This document shows, in pieces, positions 47,066 to 55,502 of a stretch of 64,000 nucleotides of DNA (within the stretch, counting starts at the first letter, position 1; each line of letters opens with the position of its first letter). The notes under the pieces are model-generated. The model was given only the letters and a program-made list of their open reading frames with translations. It was not told the origin of the DNA and ran no database searches. The translations under genes and the position numbers were made by a program. The stretch is from Nucisporomicrobium flavum (lineage in GTDB: Bacteria > Actinomycetota > Actinomycetes > Mycobacteriales > Micromonosporaceae): the NCBI RefSeq assembly GCF_016464385.1, contig NZ_JADMLH010000012.1:186001-250000 (forward strand), in the 5' to 3' direction.

Positions 47066-47683
47066 TCAGGGGCGGTCGATCGCCAGGCGGGCTCCGAAGG
47101 CGAGCATGGCGGTGCCGGTGAGGGCGTCGAGGGCGCGGCGTACCGGGCGGCGTTCCAGGATCCGGCGGGCTCGGTGGAGCATCGTCGTCAGGAAGAGCAG
47201 GTAGGCCAGGGACAGCACGGCGTGGGTGAGGGCCAGCGCCAGGAGCAGGGTCGCGCCCGCGTCCGGGGTGAGGAACTGGGGGAGGATCGCCAGGTAGAAC
47301 ATCAGGACCTTGGGGTTGGTGATGTTCGACAGGAAGCCCTGCCGCCAGCCGTTCGCCGCCTCGGCGCCGGCCTCGGGCGACGGGGCGTACCGGCCGCGGA
47401 TGGCTGAGCGCAGTGCCTGGACGCCGAGGTACGCCAGGTAGAGCGCGCCCAGCCACTTGATGGCGTGGAAAACCGGCTGGGCCCGGACGACCAGCGCGCC
47501 GAGGCCCGCGACGGCTGCGGCGCCCTGGATGACGTTCGAGGTGGACACGCCGACCGCGCACCACATGCCCCGGCGGCGGCCGCCTGACACCGTGTTGCCC
47601 GTGACGACCGCGAAGTCCGGGCCGGGGATGAGCACGACGACGGCGGCGAAGGTCAGGAACGTTCCGTAGGCGTGCCAGTTCAT
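47066..47683 (-). CDS. LysE/RhtB-family amino-acid exporter
   Basis: 205-residue membrane protein with six hydrophobic helices and the RhtB signature (LIPGPDFAVVTGNTVSGGRRRGMWCAVGVSTSN) and ITNPKVLMFYLAILPQF. Likely a homoserine/threonine/lysine-type effluxer. ATG 47683 has TAGCGT (complement of 47691-47696) 7 nt upstream; an upstream ATG at 47734 would add 17 residues but lies beyond this box. An 8-bp inverted repeat further upstream could be an operator. It is the second LysE-type exporter in the window. Confidence 0.88.
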   Translation of the reverse strand: MNWHAYGTFLTFAAVVVLIPGPDFAVVTGNTVSGGRRRGMWCAVGVSTSNVIQGAAAVAGLGALVVRAQPVFHAIKWLGALYLAYLGVQALRSAIRGRYAPSPEAGAEAANGWRQGFLSNITNPKVLMFYLAILPQFLTPDAGATLLLALALTHAVLSLAYLLFLTTMLHRARRILERRPVRRALDALTGTAMLAFGARLAIDRP

Positions 47684-47985
47684 GAGGGCCACGCTAACCC
47701 GCACGTCCCGGGCTGGCTGGTGGGAATCGGACATGGCGTTTCCCACCACGGACCTGAGAAGGAGTCGGCCGCGGGACGAAAGGGGAGGGGGAGCAAAGGA
47801 ACCGCGCGACGGAGCAGGCGGCGCGAAGAGTAGGGCGGGGGCCGAGGAAAGGGAGAGGAACGGCAGGGGGCAAGCCGCCGAGGTGGCGGCCCCGAGCAAG
47901 GCGGGGCGTCGGGCCGGGCAGGCCGGCGAGTGGGGCGGGCCGGGCGCGTGGGACCCCGGTGGGCCCCACGCGGACCGGGAGCGGC
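47684..47985. other. 302-bp intergenic region, purine-skewed
   Basis: Holds the LysE promoter, an inverted repeat GGTGGGAA (47719-47726) / TTCCCACC (47740-47747) and a strongly A/G-rich run on the plus strand (about 47756-47875). No convincing gene. Confidence 0.6.
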
Positions 47986-49455
47986 CTACTCCGGCAGGCG
48001 GGGGCCGGCCTCGCGCTGGGACGCCAGCCACGCTTCGACCTCGGCCGACGATCGGGGCAGGCCTGCCGAGAGGTTGCGGCAGCCGTCTGCTGTCACGACG
48101 ACGTCGTCCTCGATGCGGACGCCGATGCCTCGGAGTTCCTCGGGGACCAGGTCGTCCTCCGGCTGGAAGTAGAGGCCCGGCTCGACCGTGAGGACGTAGC
48201 CCTCCTTCAGTTCACCGTCGCGGTACGTCTCCTTGCGGGCCGCTGAGCAGTCGTGGACGTCGATGCCGAGCATGTGGCCGAAGCCGTGCAGGGTCCAGCG
48301 GCGGTAGACCGTGGAGTTCTCCGACATGGCCTCATCGACGCTGACCGGGAGCAGGCCGAGGTCGGCGAGGCCCTCGGCGAGCACGCGCATGCAGGTGAGG
48401 TGGATGTCGCGGAACTTGACGCCCGGCTTGACCGCGTCCATGCCCGCCTGCTGGGAGGCGTGGACGATGTCGTACACCTGGCGCTGCAGCGGGGTGAAGG
48501 TGCCCGAGACCGGGACCGTACGGGTCACGTCGGCCGTGTAATACGTGTGGCCCTCGACGCCCATGTCCATGAGCAGCAGCTCGCCCGGCCGGGTGACGCC
48601 GGTGTTGCGCACCCAGTGCAGGATCGTCGCGTGGGCGCCCGCGCCGACGATGCTGCCGTAGCCGACGTCGTTGCCGTCGTGCCGGGCGCGCAGCGCGAAG
48701 ACGCCCTCGAGCAGGCGCTCCTTGACGGCACGGTCGGCGGGCAGCACGCGGGCGACGTCCTCGAAGCCGCGGACCGTGGCGTCGATCGCCTCCTGCAGCT
48801 GGGCGATCTCCCACTCGTCCTTGACCAGCTTCAGCTCGGAGATGACCGCGGCCAGCGCGCGGTCGCGGCGGCTCTGCGGGTCCGGGTCGTACGCGAGGAC
48901 CGCGCGGTCGACGGCGGGGTCGAGGCCGCGCAGGACCCGGGTGCGCGCGGGCGCGCAGTCGGCGAGGGCCTTGCCGAGCTCGTTGTACGAGGCGGTCTCC
49001 AGGCCCAATTCGGTGGAGCGCTCCGCGAGGGTGTGCCGGCGGCCGACCCACAGCTCGCCGTTGCGGCTGCGGAAGAACGCGTCGGTGTCCTTGGAGTTGC
49101 GGTCGTGGGTGTAGAGCACCGCGTCGTGGCCGGAGCCGCTGGGGCGCAGGATCAGCACGCCGTCCGGGTCGCTGTCGCCGGTCAGGTACACGAAGTCGCT
49201 GCCGGGGCGGAACGGGTGGTCGGTGTCGTTGGCGCGCACCTTCTCGTTGCCGGTCGGGATGATCAGCGTCTCGCCGGGGAACGCGTCGGAGAGCGCGGCG
49301 CGGCGCTTCGCGTGGTTGGGCGCCTCGGGCCGGGCGGTGACGTCCAGCCGGTCCTCCCGCCAGCCGCCCCGCATGAACTGCAGAAACGCCTCGGGGAAGT
49401 CGGGGTCGTGCGACTCCGTCTTCGGGGTCGTCGTGCCGTCGCCCTGCTCAGCCAT
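47986..49455 (-). CDS. Xaa-Pro aminopeptidase (aminopeptidase P)
   Basis: 489-residue M24B metallopeptidase that removes N-terminal residues preceding proline. An N-terminal AMP_N domain (residues ~40-190, FPGETLIIPTGNE, HPFRPGSDFVYLTG) precedes the pita-bread domain with metal ligands in LLMDMG and TADVTRTVP (two Asp), GFGHMLGIDVHD (His), LTVEPGLYF (Glu) and GIGVRIEDDV (Glu). Cytoplasmic. ATG 49455 follows GGGAGGG. Confidence 0.94.
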   Translation of the reverse strand: MAEQGDGTTTPKTESHDPDFPEAFLQFMRGGWREDRLDVTARPEAPNHAKRRAALSDAFPGETLIIPTGNEKVRANDTDHPFRPGSDFVYLTGDSDPDGVLILRPSGSGHDAVLYTHDRNSKDTDAFFRSRNGELWVGRRHTLAERSTELGLETASYNELGKALADCAPARTRVLRGLDPAVDRAVLAYDPDPQSRRDRALAAVISELKLVKDEWEIAQLQEAIDATVRGFEDVARVLPADRAVKERLLEGVFALRARHDGNDVGYGSIVGAGAHATILHWVRNTGVTRPGELLLMDMGVEGHTYYTADVTRTVPVSGTFTPLQRQVYDIVHASQQAGMDAVKPGVKFRDIHLTCMRVLAEGLADLGLLPVSVDEAMSENSTVYRRWTLHGFGHMLGIDVHDCSAARKETYRDGELKEGYVLTVEPGLYFQPEDDLVPEELRGIGVRIEDDVVVTADGCRNLSAGLPRSSAEVEAWLASQREAGPRLPE

Positions 49456-49559
49456 CGTTGGCCCTCCCGTCTCGCGTCACAGCAGACGTTACCGCCTCCC
49501 CCCGACAACAAGCCGGACGGATCTGCCCGGGATGATCACGCCGCAGGGAAGGCCGGCGG

Positions 49560-50216
49560 TCAGGCAGGCAGGGTGAGGCAGGCCACGCGCGGCCCTGCCG
49601 TCCCGGCATCCTTTCCGGTACGGGTCCGCTCGGCGTGAATGACCAGCGAGTGCGGCGGGCGTACCGGGTCGATCGTCCAGTCCTGTACGGATGTCACGGT
49701 GGCCGCGCCGCGCAGGTCGGCGGTGAAGTCGAGCCACACCTCGTTCTGCGGGTTGGCGTACACCGGGTCGGTGGACGGTTTCGACGGGGCGATGTCGTGC
49801 TGGTAGTGCGGGCCCGCGTCGTCCGGTACGGAGGTGCAGGAGGCGGTGTGCAGGTGTGCGCCGTACGAGCGCCGCGGCACCATTCCCGTCACCTGCAGGC
49901 GTACGCGGAGGCTCTGGGTCGTGGTGTCGATCGTGACCTCGGCCGTCGCGCCGGGCGGAACCACCGCGGGGTCGTACGTGATCGCGCGGGTGCCCTGGGG
50001 TGACGGCAGGAACGTGCCGCTCGTCGTGTTCTGGCTGAGCGGGGCGCCCCCGGAAGGGCCCGGGCTGACGGCGGGGGAGCCGCCACCGGTGACCAGGAAC
50101 GGGGTGCCCGGCGGCGGGGGCTGGGCCGTCACGCCCGCCGGGGTGTAGCCGCCCGTGTCGGCGCATCCGGCGAGCGCGGCGACGAGGGCGGTCACGAGCG
50201 GCAGGGCGAGGCGCAT
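49560..50216 (-). CDS. superoxide dismutase-like lipoprotein
   Basis: 218-residue lipoprotein (lipobox LAGC, Cys18) with a Pro/Gly linker and a C-terminal domain resembling Cu/Zn-SOD-like proteins: GAHLHTASC, GPHYQHDI, EVWLDFTADLRG and HSLVIHAERT. Some Cu-site histidines are recognisable, but the full set is uncertain, so activity is not assured. ATG 50216 has CATGAT 6 nt upstream. Divergent from pfkB. Confidence 0.75.
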   Translation of the reverse strand: MRLALPLVTALVAALAGCADTGGYTPAGVTAQPPPPGTPFLVTGGGSPAVSPGPSGGAPLSQNTTSGTFLPSPQGTRAITYDPAVVPPGATAEVTIDTTTQSLRVRLQVTGMVPRRSYGAHLHTASCTSVPDDAGPHYQHDIAPSKPSTDPVYANPQNEVWLDFTADLRGAATVTSVQDWTIDPVRPPHSLVIHAERTRTGKDAGTAGPRVACLTLPA

Positions 50217-50287
50217 GGCCGAATCATGCCAAACATGCAGCAAATGGACGAGCATCGGGCAAGTGCTAGCTTTCTCGCGGCGCGGGG

Positions 50288-50443
50288 GCGAGGCTGACGG
50301 CATCGGCGAAAGCGCGCCGCGCCGGCGAGCTGAGGCATTGGCGGAAGCGTGCCGCGACGGCGAGCTGACGGCAGCGGCAGTAGCGCGCGGCGACGGCGGT
50401 CGAGGCATTGGCGGAAGCGCCGCGACGGTGATCTGACGGCATG
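50288..50443. repeat. degenerate direct repeats upstream of pfkB
   Basis: Alternating near-copies of GAGGCATTGGCGGAAGCG and GAGCTGACGGCA, for example at 50331-50350 and 50401-50420, giving four imperfect units of roughly 35-42 bp. They lie in the leader region between an extended -10-like TGCTAGCTT (about 50265-50273) and pfkB. Confidence 0.6.
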
Positions 50444-50468
50444 GCGGGCGGACGTGGAGGGGATCGGA

Positions 50469-51407
50469 ATGGGCTACGCGGTGGTGCTCGGGGAAGCGCT
50501 CGTGGATCTCCTGGAGACCGGGCGTGACGGCGAGTTGATCTACCGCCAGGCGATCGGCGGGGCGCCCCTGAACGTCGCGGTGGGTGCCACCCGGCTCGGC
50601 GGTGACGTGCAGTACGTGGGCTCGCTCGGCAACGACACCCTCGGTGACCGCATCGCCGCGTTCCTGCGCGAGAGCGGCGTCGGCACCACGGCGATGACCC
50701 GGGTCGGCGTGCCCACGACGCTCGCGGTCACCACGTTCGAGGGGGCCGAGCCGACGTTCCAGTTCTACGGCGAGCCGCCCTCGTACTCGCTGGTGAAGGC
50801 CGACGACGTCGACGAGGCGATGGTGGCCGGCGCGGCCGTGCTCTACGCCGGGTCGATCGCGCTGATGCGCGAGCCGTTCGTGTCGGCGGCGCGCAAGGCG
50901 TGGGCGGTGCCGGGCCCGCTGCGGGTCTTCGATCCCAACGTACGCCCGAAGCTCCTGCCCGACGCAGCGGCCGTGGACGGCCTGCGCGACCTCGTCGAGG
51001 GCTTCTTCGCCACGGCCGACCTGGTCAAGCTGAGCTCCGCCGACGCCGACGTGCTGTGGGAGGGCGCCGGACCGGCCGCGGCCGCCGAGCACATCCTCGG
51101 GCTGGGAGCCCGCGCGGTCGTGGTGACCTGTGGCTCCAAGGGCGCCTACGTCGCGACTGCCGACGGCGCGGGGATGCTCCCGGCGCCGGCGGTCGAGGCC
51201 GTCGACGCGACCGGCGCGGGCGACTCGGTGATGGGTGCGCTCGTACGCCGCCTGCTCGCCGACGGCATCCCGGCCGACCTCGCGGGCTGGCAGGCGTACG
51301 TGACGTTCGCGCTGGCCGTGGCGGGCCTGGTGTGCGAGCGTCCCGGCGGCGCGGTGGCCATGCCGACGTACGAGGAGCTCAGCGCCCGCTGGGGTGCGCT
51401 GATCTAG
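50469..51407 (+). CDS. PfkB-family carbohydrate kinase (fructokinase-like)
   Basis: 312-residue ribokinase-fold sugar kinase. It has the N-terminal GEALVDLL and GGAPLNVAVGATRLGG signature, ATP-site VVTCGSKGAYV and catalytic D252 in DATGAGDS. The sequence resembles fructokinases, but the substrate is inferred. ATG 50469 follows GGAGGGG. The stop shares the palindrome CTAG with the stop of the convergent thioesterase gene. Confidence 0.9.
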   Translation: MGYAVVLGEALVDLLETGRDGELIYRQAIGGAPLNVAVGATRLGGDVQYVGSLGNDTLGDRIAAFLRESGVGTTAMTRVGVPTTLAVTTFEGAEPTFQFYGEPPSYSLVKADDVDEAMVAGAAVLYAGSIALMREPFVSAARKAWAVPGPLRVFDPNVRPKLLPDAAAVDGLRDLVEGFFATADLVKLSSADADVLWEGAGPAAAAEHILGLGARAVVVTCGSKGAYVATADGAGMLPAPAVEAVDATGAGDSVMGALVRRLLADGIPADLAGWQAYVTFALAVAGLVCERPGGAVAMPTYEELSARWGALI

Positions 51408-51799
51408 CTGTCGCCGAGTGCCTTGGCGATGAACCGCTGGCGGTCGAGGACGACCCGCTCGACCCGGACCTCGGCCACCAGCTCCTCGCCGTCGCGGACC
51501 ACCACCTCGAACAGCAGCTTGCGACCGTCCACCTTGGCCAGGGTGGCGAGCGCGGTCACCCGATGCCCGACCGGCGTCGGCGCGCGGTGCTCCACCTCGG
51601 CGCGGGTGCCCACCGTCGTCACGCCGCCCGGCAGCAGCCGCGCGGTGGCCGCCACGGTGGCCGCCTCGGCGAGCGCGAGCACCCGGGGGGTGCCCAGCAC
51701 CGGCACGTCGCCGGAGCCCACGGCCTGGGCGGTGTCGGCGTCGGTGACGGTCAGCTCCACCCGGGCGGAAAGTCCGGGACTGAACTGCGGAAGCTCCAT
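51404..51799 (-). CDS. hotdog-fold thioesterase family protein
   Basis: 131-residue single hotdog domain similar to the fluoroacetyl-CoA thioesterase group (ALAEAATVAATARLLPGG, TVGTRAEVEHRAPTPVGHRVTALATL). Likely hydrolyses a short acyl-CoA. ATG 51799 has TAAGCT 6 nt upstream. Its TAG and pfkB's TAG overlap by 4 bp on opposite strands. Confidence 0.85.
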   Translation of the reverse strand: MELPQFSPGLSARVELTVTDADTAQAVGSGDVPVLGTPRVLALAEAATVAATARLLPGGVTTVGTRAEVEHRAPTPVGHRVTALATLAKVDGRKLLFEVVVRDGEELVAEVRVERVVLDRQRFIAKALGDS

Positions 51800-51803
51800 A
51801 CGA

Positions 51804-53264
51804 TCAGCTTAGAGGCTCGCTCCCGGCCCGCCCGTGCCCGTCGCCGGCGGGCTCGGCGCGGCCGGCAGGGCCGGCGGGCTCGGCGAGGGCGGTGGGCGCG
51901 GCGGTGAGGCCGGACGGCGACGTCACGGCGCGGGCCTGGCGGGCGCGGATCGACAGCTGCTCGGCCAGCCACCACGCCTCGGCCACGTCGCGGTCCTCCG
52001 CCACGCCCGAGCGCCCCCCGGCCGTGTCCGCGTACACGCTGGCGAGGCCGAGCAGCCGCTGCACCGGTCCCTGCACCACGCGCACGCTCTGCAGGCGGGC
52101 GTACGGCACCAGCGTCATCTCGCGGGTGAGCAGCCCCGAGCGTGACACGAACACCTCCGGCGTCAGGCCGACCCCGATGGTGCGCAGCGTGAACGGGTGC
52201 AGCCAGCGCGCCCGGGGCGGCGGCTGCACGGTCGGCAGGGCGGCCAGGTCGACGCCCGGCAGCACCTCCTGCACCAGGAACCGGCCGGACTCGAAGGCGC
52301 CGACCGGCAGCAGGCGGTCCGAGCGTTTGGCGTCGCCGGACTGCGGGCCCGCGTACCCGGCGATGTCGAGGCGCAGATGCAGCCAGCCCTGGACGCGCCA
52401 GAGCAGCGGCCAGGTGACGCCGATCGTCTGCACCCGGTTGAGCGGGACGATCTGGCTGCGCGTCTCGAGCAGCCCGTAGCGGACCGCGAGCCGGCCGCCG
52501 GGGTCGCGCGCGAGCCGGAAGTCCCAGTCCTGCAGCACCCGGCGGACCGGTTGCAGCAGTACGCCGGCCATCGCGGTGACCGTGCTGGCGATGCCGACGA
52601 ACGTCCACGAGCCCTCGAGCACCGTCTGCATGACGACGAACGCGACGCCGACGGGCAGGAAGAACGCCTGCGGGGTGAGCAGCTGGCTGATCAGCAGGTC
52701 ACGGTTGCTGACCCGGAACAGCGGGCGTTCGAGGCCCGGCGCCGGCCCGGTGCCGGGCAGCTCGGCGGTGCCCGGCGTACGCCCGGCCAGCGCGAGCAGC
52801 CGCTGCCGCAGCGCGCCGGCCTCCCGTACGGTCAGATAGGCCAGCGGTGCCTCGGTCTTGCCGCCGCCGACCACCTCGAGCCGCAGCTCGGCCAGGCCGG
52901 TCAGCTGCGCGAGCAGCGGCCGGCGCAGCTCCACGGCCTGCAGCCGGTCGAGCGGGATCGCCCGGTTGCGCCGCCACAGCAGCCCGTCCTGGATGCGGAG
53001 CTCCCGGCCGACCACGTGGTAGCCGGTGTTGAGCCAGCCGATCACCGAGAAGATCACGACGGCGACGGCGAGGACGGCCACCACCAGCGCGAACCGCTCG
53101 AGCCCCACCTGGGAGAGCGTCTGCCAGCTCAGCGCGGCGACGATGACCGCGATCGACTTGGCGCCGTGCAGCAGCGGGCTGAGTGGGTGCAGGCGCCGGC
53201 GCGGCTCCTCGCCGATCACCGGCGGCTCCGGCTGGGGCTGCGGCGGGGCGTCGGCGGCGGTCAC
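51804..53264 (-). CDS. membrane protein with bacterial PH domains (YdbT-like)
   Basis: 486-residue membrane protein with paired hydrophobic helices (about 35-75 and 210-255) and three PH-like (DUF304) segments: LRIQDGLLWRRNRAIPLDRLQAVEL, VRYGLLETRSQIVPLNRVQTIGV and RSGLLTREMTLVPYARLQSVRVVQG. The C-terminus is an Ala/Pro/Gly tail. GTG 53264 overlaps the stop of the YdbS-like gene (GTGA); the two form a membrane-associated pair of unknown function. Confidence 0.88.
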   Translation of the reverse strand: MTAADAPPQPQPEPPVIGEEPRRRLHPLSPLLHGAKSIAVIVAALSWQTLSQVGLERFALVVAVLAVAVVIFSVIGWLNTGYHVVGRELRIQDGLLWRRNRAIPLDRLQAVELRRPLLAQLTGLAELRLEVVGGGKTEAPLAYLTVREAGALRQRLLALAGRTPGTAELPGTGPAPGLERPLFRVSNRDLLISQLLTPQAFFLPVGVAFVVMQTVLEGSWTFVGIASTVTAMAGVLLQPVRRVLQDWDFRLARDPGGRLAVRYGLLETRSQIVPLNRVQTIGVTWPLLWRVQGWLHLRLDIAGYAGPQSGDAKRSDRLLPVGAFESGRFLVQEVLPGVDLAALPTVQPPPRARWLHPFTLRTIGVGLTPEVFVSRSGLLTREMTLVPYARLQSVRVVQGPVQRLLGLASVYADTAGGRSGVAEDRDVAEAWWLAEQLSIRARQARAVTSPSGLTAAPTALAEPAGPAGRAEPAGDGHGRAGSEPLS

Positions 53265-53794
53265 AGGCCCTCGGCCCGGTCCTGTCCGAGCGCGGTGAGC
53301 CGGTCGCGCAGGCGGGCCGCCTCCTCCGGCGGGAGCCCGGGGATCTTCGCGTCGCTCGCCGCCGCCGCGGTGTGCAGCTGGACGGTGGCCAGGTGGAAGG
53401 CGCGTTCCAGGGGGCCGGCGGTGACGTCGACGAACTGCATCCGGGCGTACGGGACGATGGAGAGCCGGCGCACCACGAGCCCGTGCCGGACCAGCAGGTC
53501 GTTGTCGCGTTCGGCGTACCCCCAGGCCTTGACGGCCCGGACCGTCACGATCGAGCGCCAGATGGCGAGGACCGCGACCGCCGCCATCGCCGCGGGCCAC
53601 GCCCAGTGCCGGTGGAACGCCCAGCCGGCGCCGAGCCCGCCGAGAATGACCACCACCCAGATCGCGCGGCTGATCAGCTCCACAGTGATCAGGCTGCGCG
53701 AGACCGGCTGCCACTGCACGGTGTCCGGCCAGGGCTCGAGGGCGTCGGCGGGGCCGGTGGTCGCGCCGGAAAGGGAACCGCTGGGCTCGGTCAC
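53261..53794 (-). CDS. membrane protein with bacterial PH domain (YdbS-like)
   Basis: 177-residue protein with two transmembrane helices (about 40-80) followed by one PH-like domain (LLVRHGLVVRRLSIVPYARMQFVDVTAGPLER). Partner of the YdbT-like protein encoded next. GTG 53794 has TAGGCT (complement of 53802-53807) 7 nt upstream. Confidence 0.88.
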   Translation of the reverse strand: MTEPSGSLSGATTGPADALEPWPDTVQWQPVSRSLITVELISRAIWVVVILGGLGAGWAFHRHWAWPAAMAAVAVLAIWRSIVTVRAVKAWGYAERDNDLLVRHGLVVRRLSIVPYARMQFVDVTAGPLERAFHLATVQLHTAAAASDAKIPGLPPEEAARLRDRLTALGQDRAEGL

Positions 53795-53804
53795 GCCTGA
53801 AAGC

Positions 53805-54011
53805 CTAGGCGGTGGGATGGAATTCGGTCACCTCGCGCAGGAACCCGCGGGCGCCGAGGAAGTCACCGAGGGTCTCGCGGTGCTGCCGGCAGGCGAGCCA
53901 GGTCTTGCGGTACGCCGGCTCGTGCAGCTTGGGGTTGTTCCACAGCAGCGCCCACTCCGCCGTCGCGCGACAGCCCTTCGCAGAACACTGGGGTGCAAGC
54001 TCCTCGACCAC
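53805..54011 (-). CDS. small conserved cysteine protein, possible zinc site
   Basis: 68-residue protein with C-x4-C (CSAKGC) near the N-terminus and C-x2-H (ACRQH) after a W/N/P-rich centre (WALLWNNPKLHEP), a spacing that could bind zinc. It resembles a small actinobacterial family of unknown function. GTG 54011 is chosen: TACGCT is 6 nt upstream. It lies 10 bp upstream of the PH-domain pair, all on one strand. Confidence 0.8.
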   Translation of the reverse strand: MVEELAPQCSAKGCRATAEWALLWNNPKLHEPAYRKTWLACRQHRETLGDFLGARGFLREVTEFHPTA

Positions 54012-54289
54012 TCCGGAAGCGTAGCCCTGTCCGGGGGGAGTTGAGCGCCGGGCGACCACGGGGGAAGTCGCCCGGCGACGCGCTGAATGTTACACGGGTC
54101 GTCCGGCCTTGCGTCTACCCGCCGCGGGTGCCCGTCCGTGCGTATCGCGCAGAAAGATCGACATCCCCGGACCCTTGCGGTCGGCGCGTAATCCGGCTCC
54201 GCCGGACCGCTCTCAGCATGGTCGTGTAAGTCTTGAGCGTCGGCACCCGTGCCGGCGCGACCGCGAAGTGCGACATCCCTGGAGGACCG
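54012..54289. other. divergent intergenic region with inverted repeat
   Basis: Contains GCCGGGCGAC (54047-54056) / GTCGCCCGGC (54067-54076), a perfect 10-bp inverted repeat with 10-nt loop, between the small Cys protein gene and moxR. It may be an operator or RNA hairpin. The moxR promoter should lie in 54150-54280; I see no strong consensus. Confidence 0.5.
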
Positions 54290-55492
54290 GTGGCCGAGCC
54301 GACCACACCCGAGGGCACGAGCAGCGCCGATCCCGGCGCCCCGGTGCCACCCGCGCAGGACGCCACCCAGCTCGAACGCGCCATGTTCGAGGTGAAGCGG
54401 GTGATCGTCGGCCAGGACCGGATGGTCGAGCGGATGTTCGTCGCGCTGCTGGCCCGCGGGCACTGCCTGCTGGAGGGCGTGCCGGGCGTGGCCAAGACCC
54501 TCGCGGTGGAGACGCTGGCCCGGGTGGTCGGTGGCTCGTTCTCCCGCGTGCAGTTCACGCCCGACCTGGTGCCCGCCGACATCGTCGGCACCCGCATCTA
54601 CCGGCAGTCGAGCGAGAAGTTCGACGTCGAGCTGGGCCCGGTCTTCGTCAACTTCCTGCTCGCCGACGAGATCAACCGTGCGCCCGCGAAGGTCCAGTCG
54701 GCGCTGCTGGAGGTCATGGCCGAGCACCAGGTGTCCATCGGCGGCGAGAGCCACTCGGTGCCCGACCCGTTCCTGGTGATGGCGACGCAGAACCCGATCG
54801 AGCAGGAGGGGGTGTACCCGCTGCCCGAGGCGCAGCGCGACCGCTTCCTCATGAAGATCCTCGTGGGCTACCCGACCGACGCCGAGGAGCGGGAGATCGT
54901 CTACCGGATGGGCGTGAGCGCGCCCGAGCCGAAGCAGATCTTCAACTCCGGCGACCTGCTCGCCCTGCAGCGCCGCGCCGACCAGGTTTTCGTGCACAAC
55001 GCGCTGGTGGATTACACCGTACGGCTCGTGCTCGCCACCCGCGCGCCGGCTCAGCACGGCATGCCGGACGTCGCCCAGCTGATCCAGTACGGCGCCAGCC
55101 CGCGCGCCTCGCTCGGCATCGTCCGGGCCACCCGGGCGCTCGCCCTGCTGCGCGGCCGCGACTACGCGCTGCCGCAGGACGTGCAGGACATCGCGCCGGA
55201 CATCCTGCGGCACCGGCTGGTGCTCAGCTACGACGCGCTGGCCGACGACATCCCCGCCGACCACATCGTCGCCCGGATCATGGCGAGCGTGCCGATGCCG
55301 TCGGTGTCCGCCCGCCAGGACGCGGCGCCCGCGAACGGCCACGCCGCCCAGGTGTCCGGGGTGCCCGCGCCGGCCAGTGGGGGTCCGGCCTTCGGCGGTG
55401 CGGTGCCGGCCAGCGGTCCGGCGTACGGCGGCAACCCGGCGTACGGCGGTGCGCAGCCCCAGCAGCAGCCGGTCTGGCCGGGACAGCAGTGA
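54290..55492 (+). CDS. MoxR-family AAA+ ATPase
   Basis: 400-residue AAA+ chaperone-like ATPase. It has a disordered N-terminus, Walker A GVPGVAKT (63-70), Walker B FLLADEINRA, sensor ATQNPIEQEGVYPLPEAQRDRF and a Gly/Ala/Pro/Tyr-rich C-terminal tail (about 350-400) with GPAYGGNPAYGG repeats. MoxR proteins cooperate with VWA-domain partners, here encoded two genes on. GTG 54290 follows GGAGG. From memory, equivalent to Rv1479. Confidence 0.93.
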   Translation: MAEPTTPEGTSSADPGAPVPPAQDATQLERAMFEVKRVIVGQDRMVERMFVALLARGHCLLEGVPGVAKTLAVETLARVVGGSFSRVQFTPDLVPADIVGTRIYRQSSEKFDVELGPVFVNFLLADEINRAPAKVQSALLEVMAEHQVSIGGESHSVPDPFLVMATQNPIEQEGVYPLPEAQRDRFLMKILVGYPTDAEEREIVYRMGVSAPEPKQIFNSGDLLALQRRADQVFVHNALVDYTVRLVLATRAPAQHGMPDVAQLIQYGASPRASLGIVRATRALALLRGRDYALPQDVQDIAPDILRHRLVLSYDALADDIPADHIVARIMASVPMPSVSARQDAAPANGHAAQVSGVPAPASGGPAFGGAVPASGPAYGGNPAYGGAQPQQQPVWPGQQ

Positions 55493-55502
55493 CGGTAAAG
55501 CC

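Noticed and set aside
46794..47564. 256-aa minus-strand frame with (Q)SGGG/RRRPAR repeats
   Set aside because: It is created by the 49-bp repeat array and overlaps the LysE gene in another frame; no plausible start.
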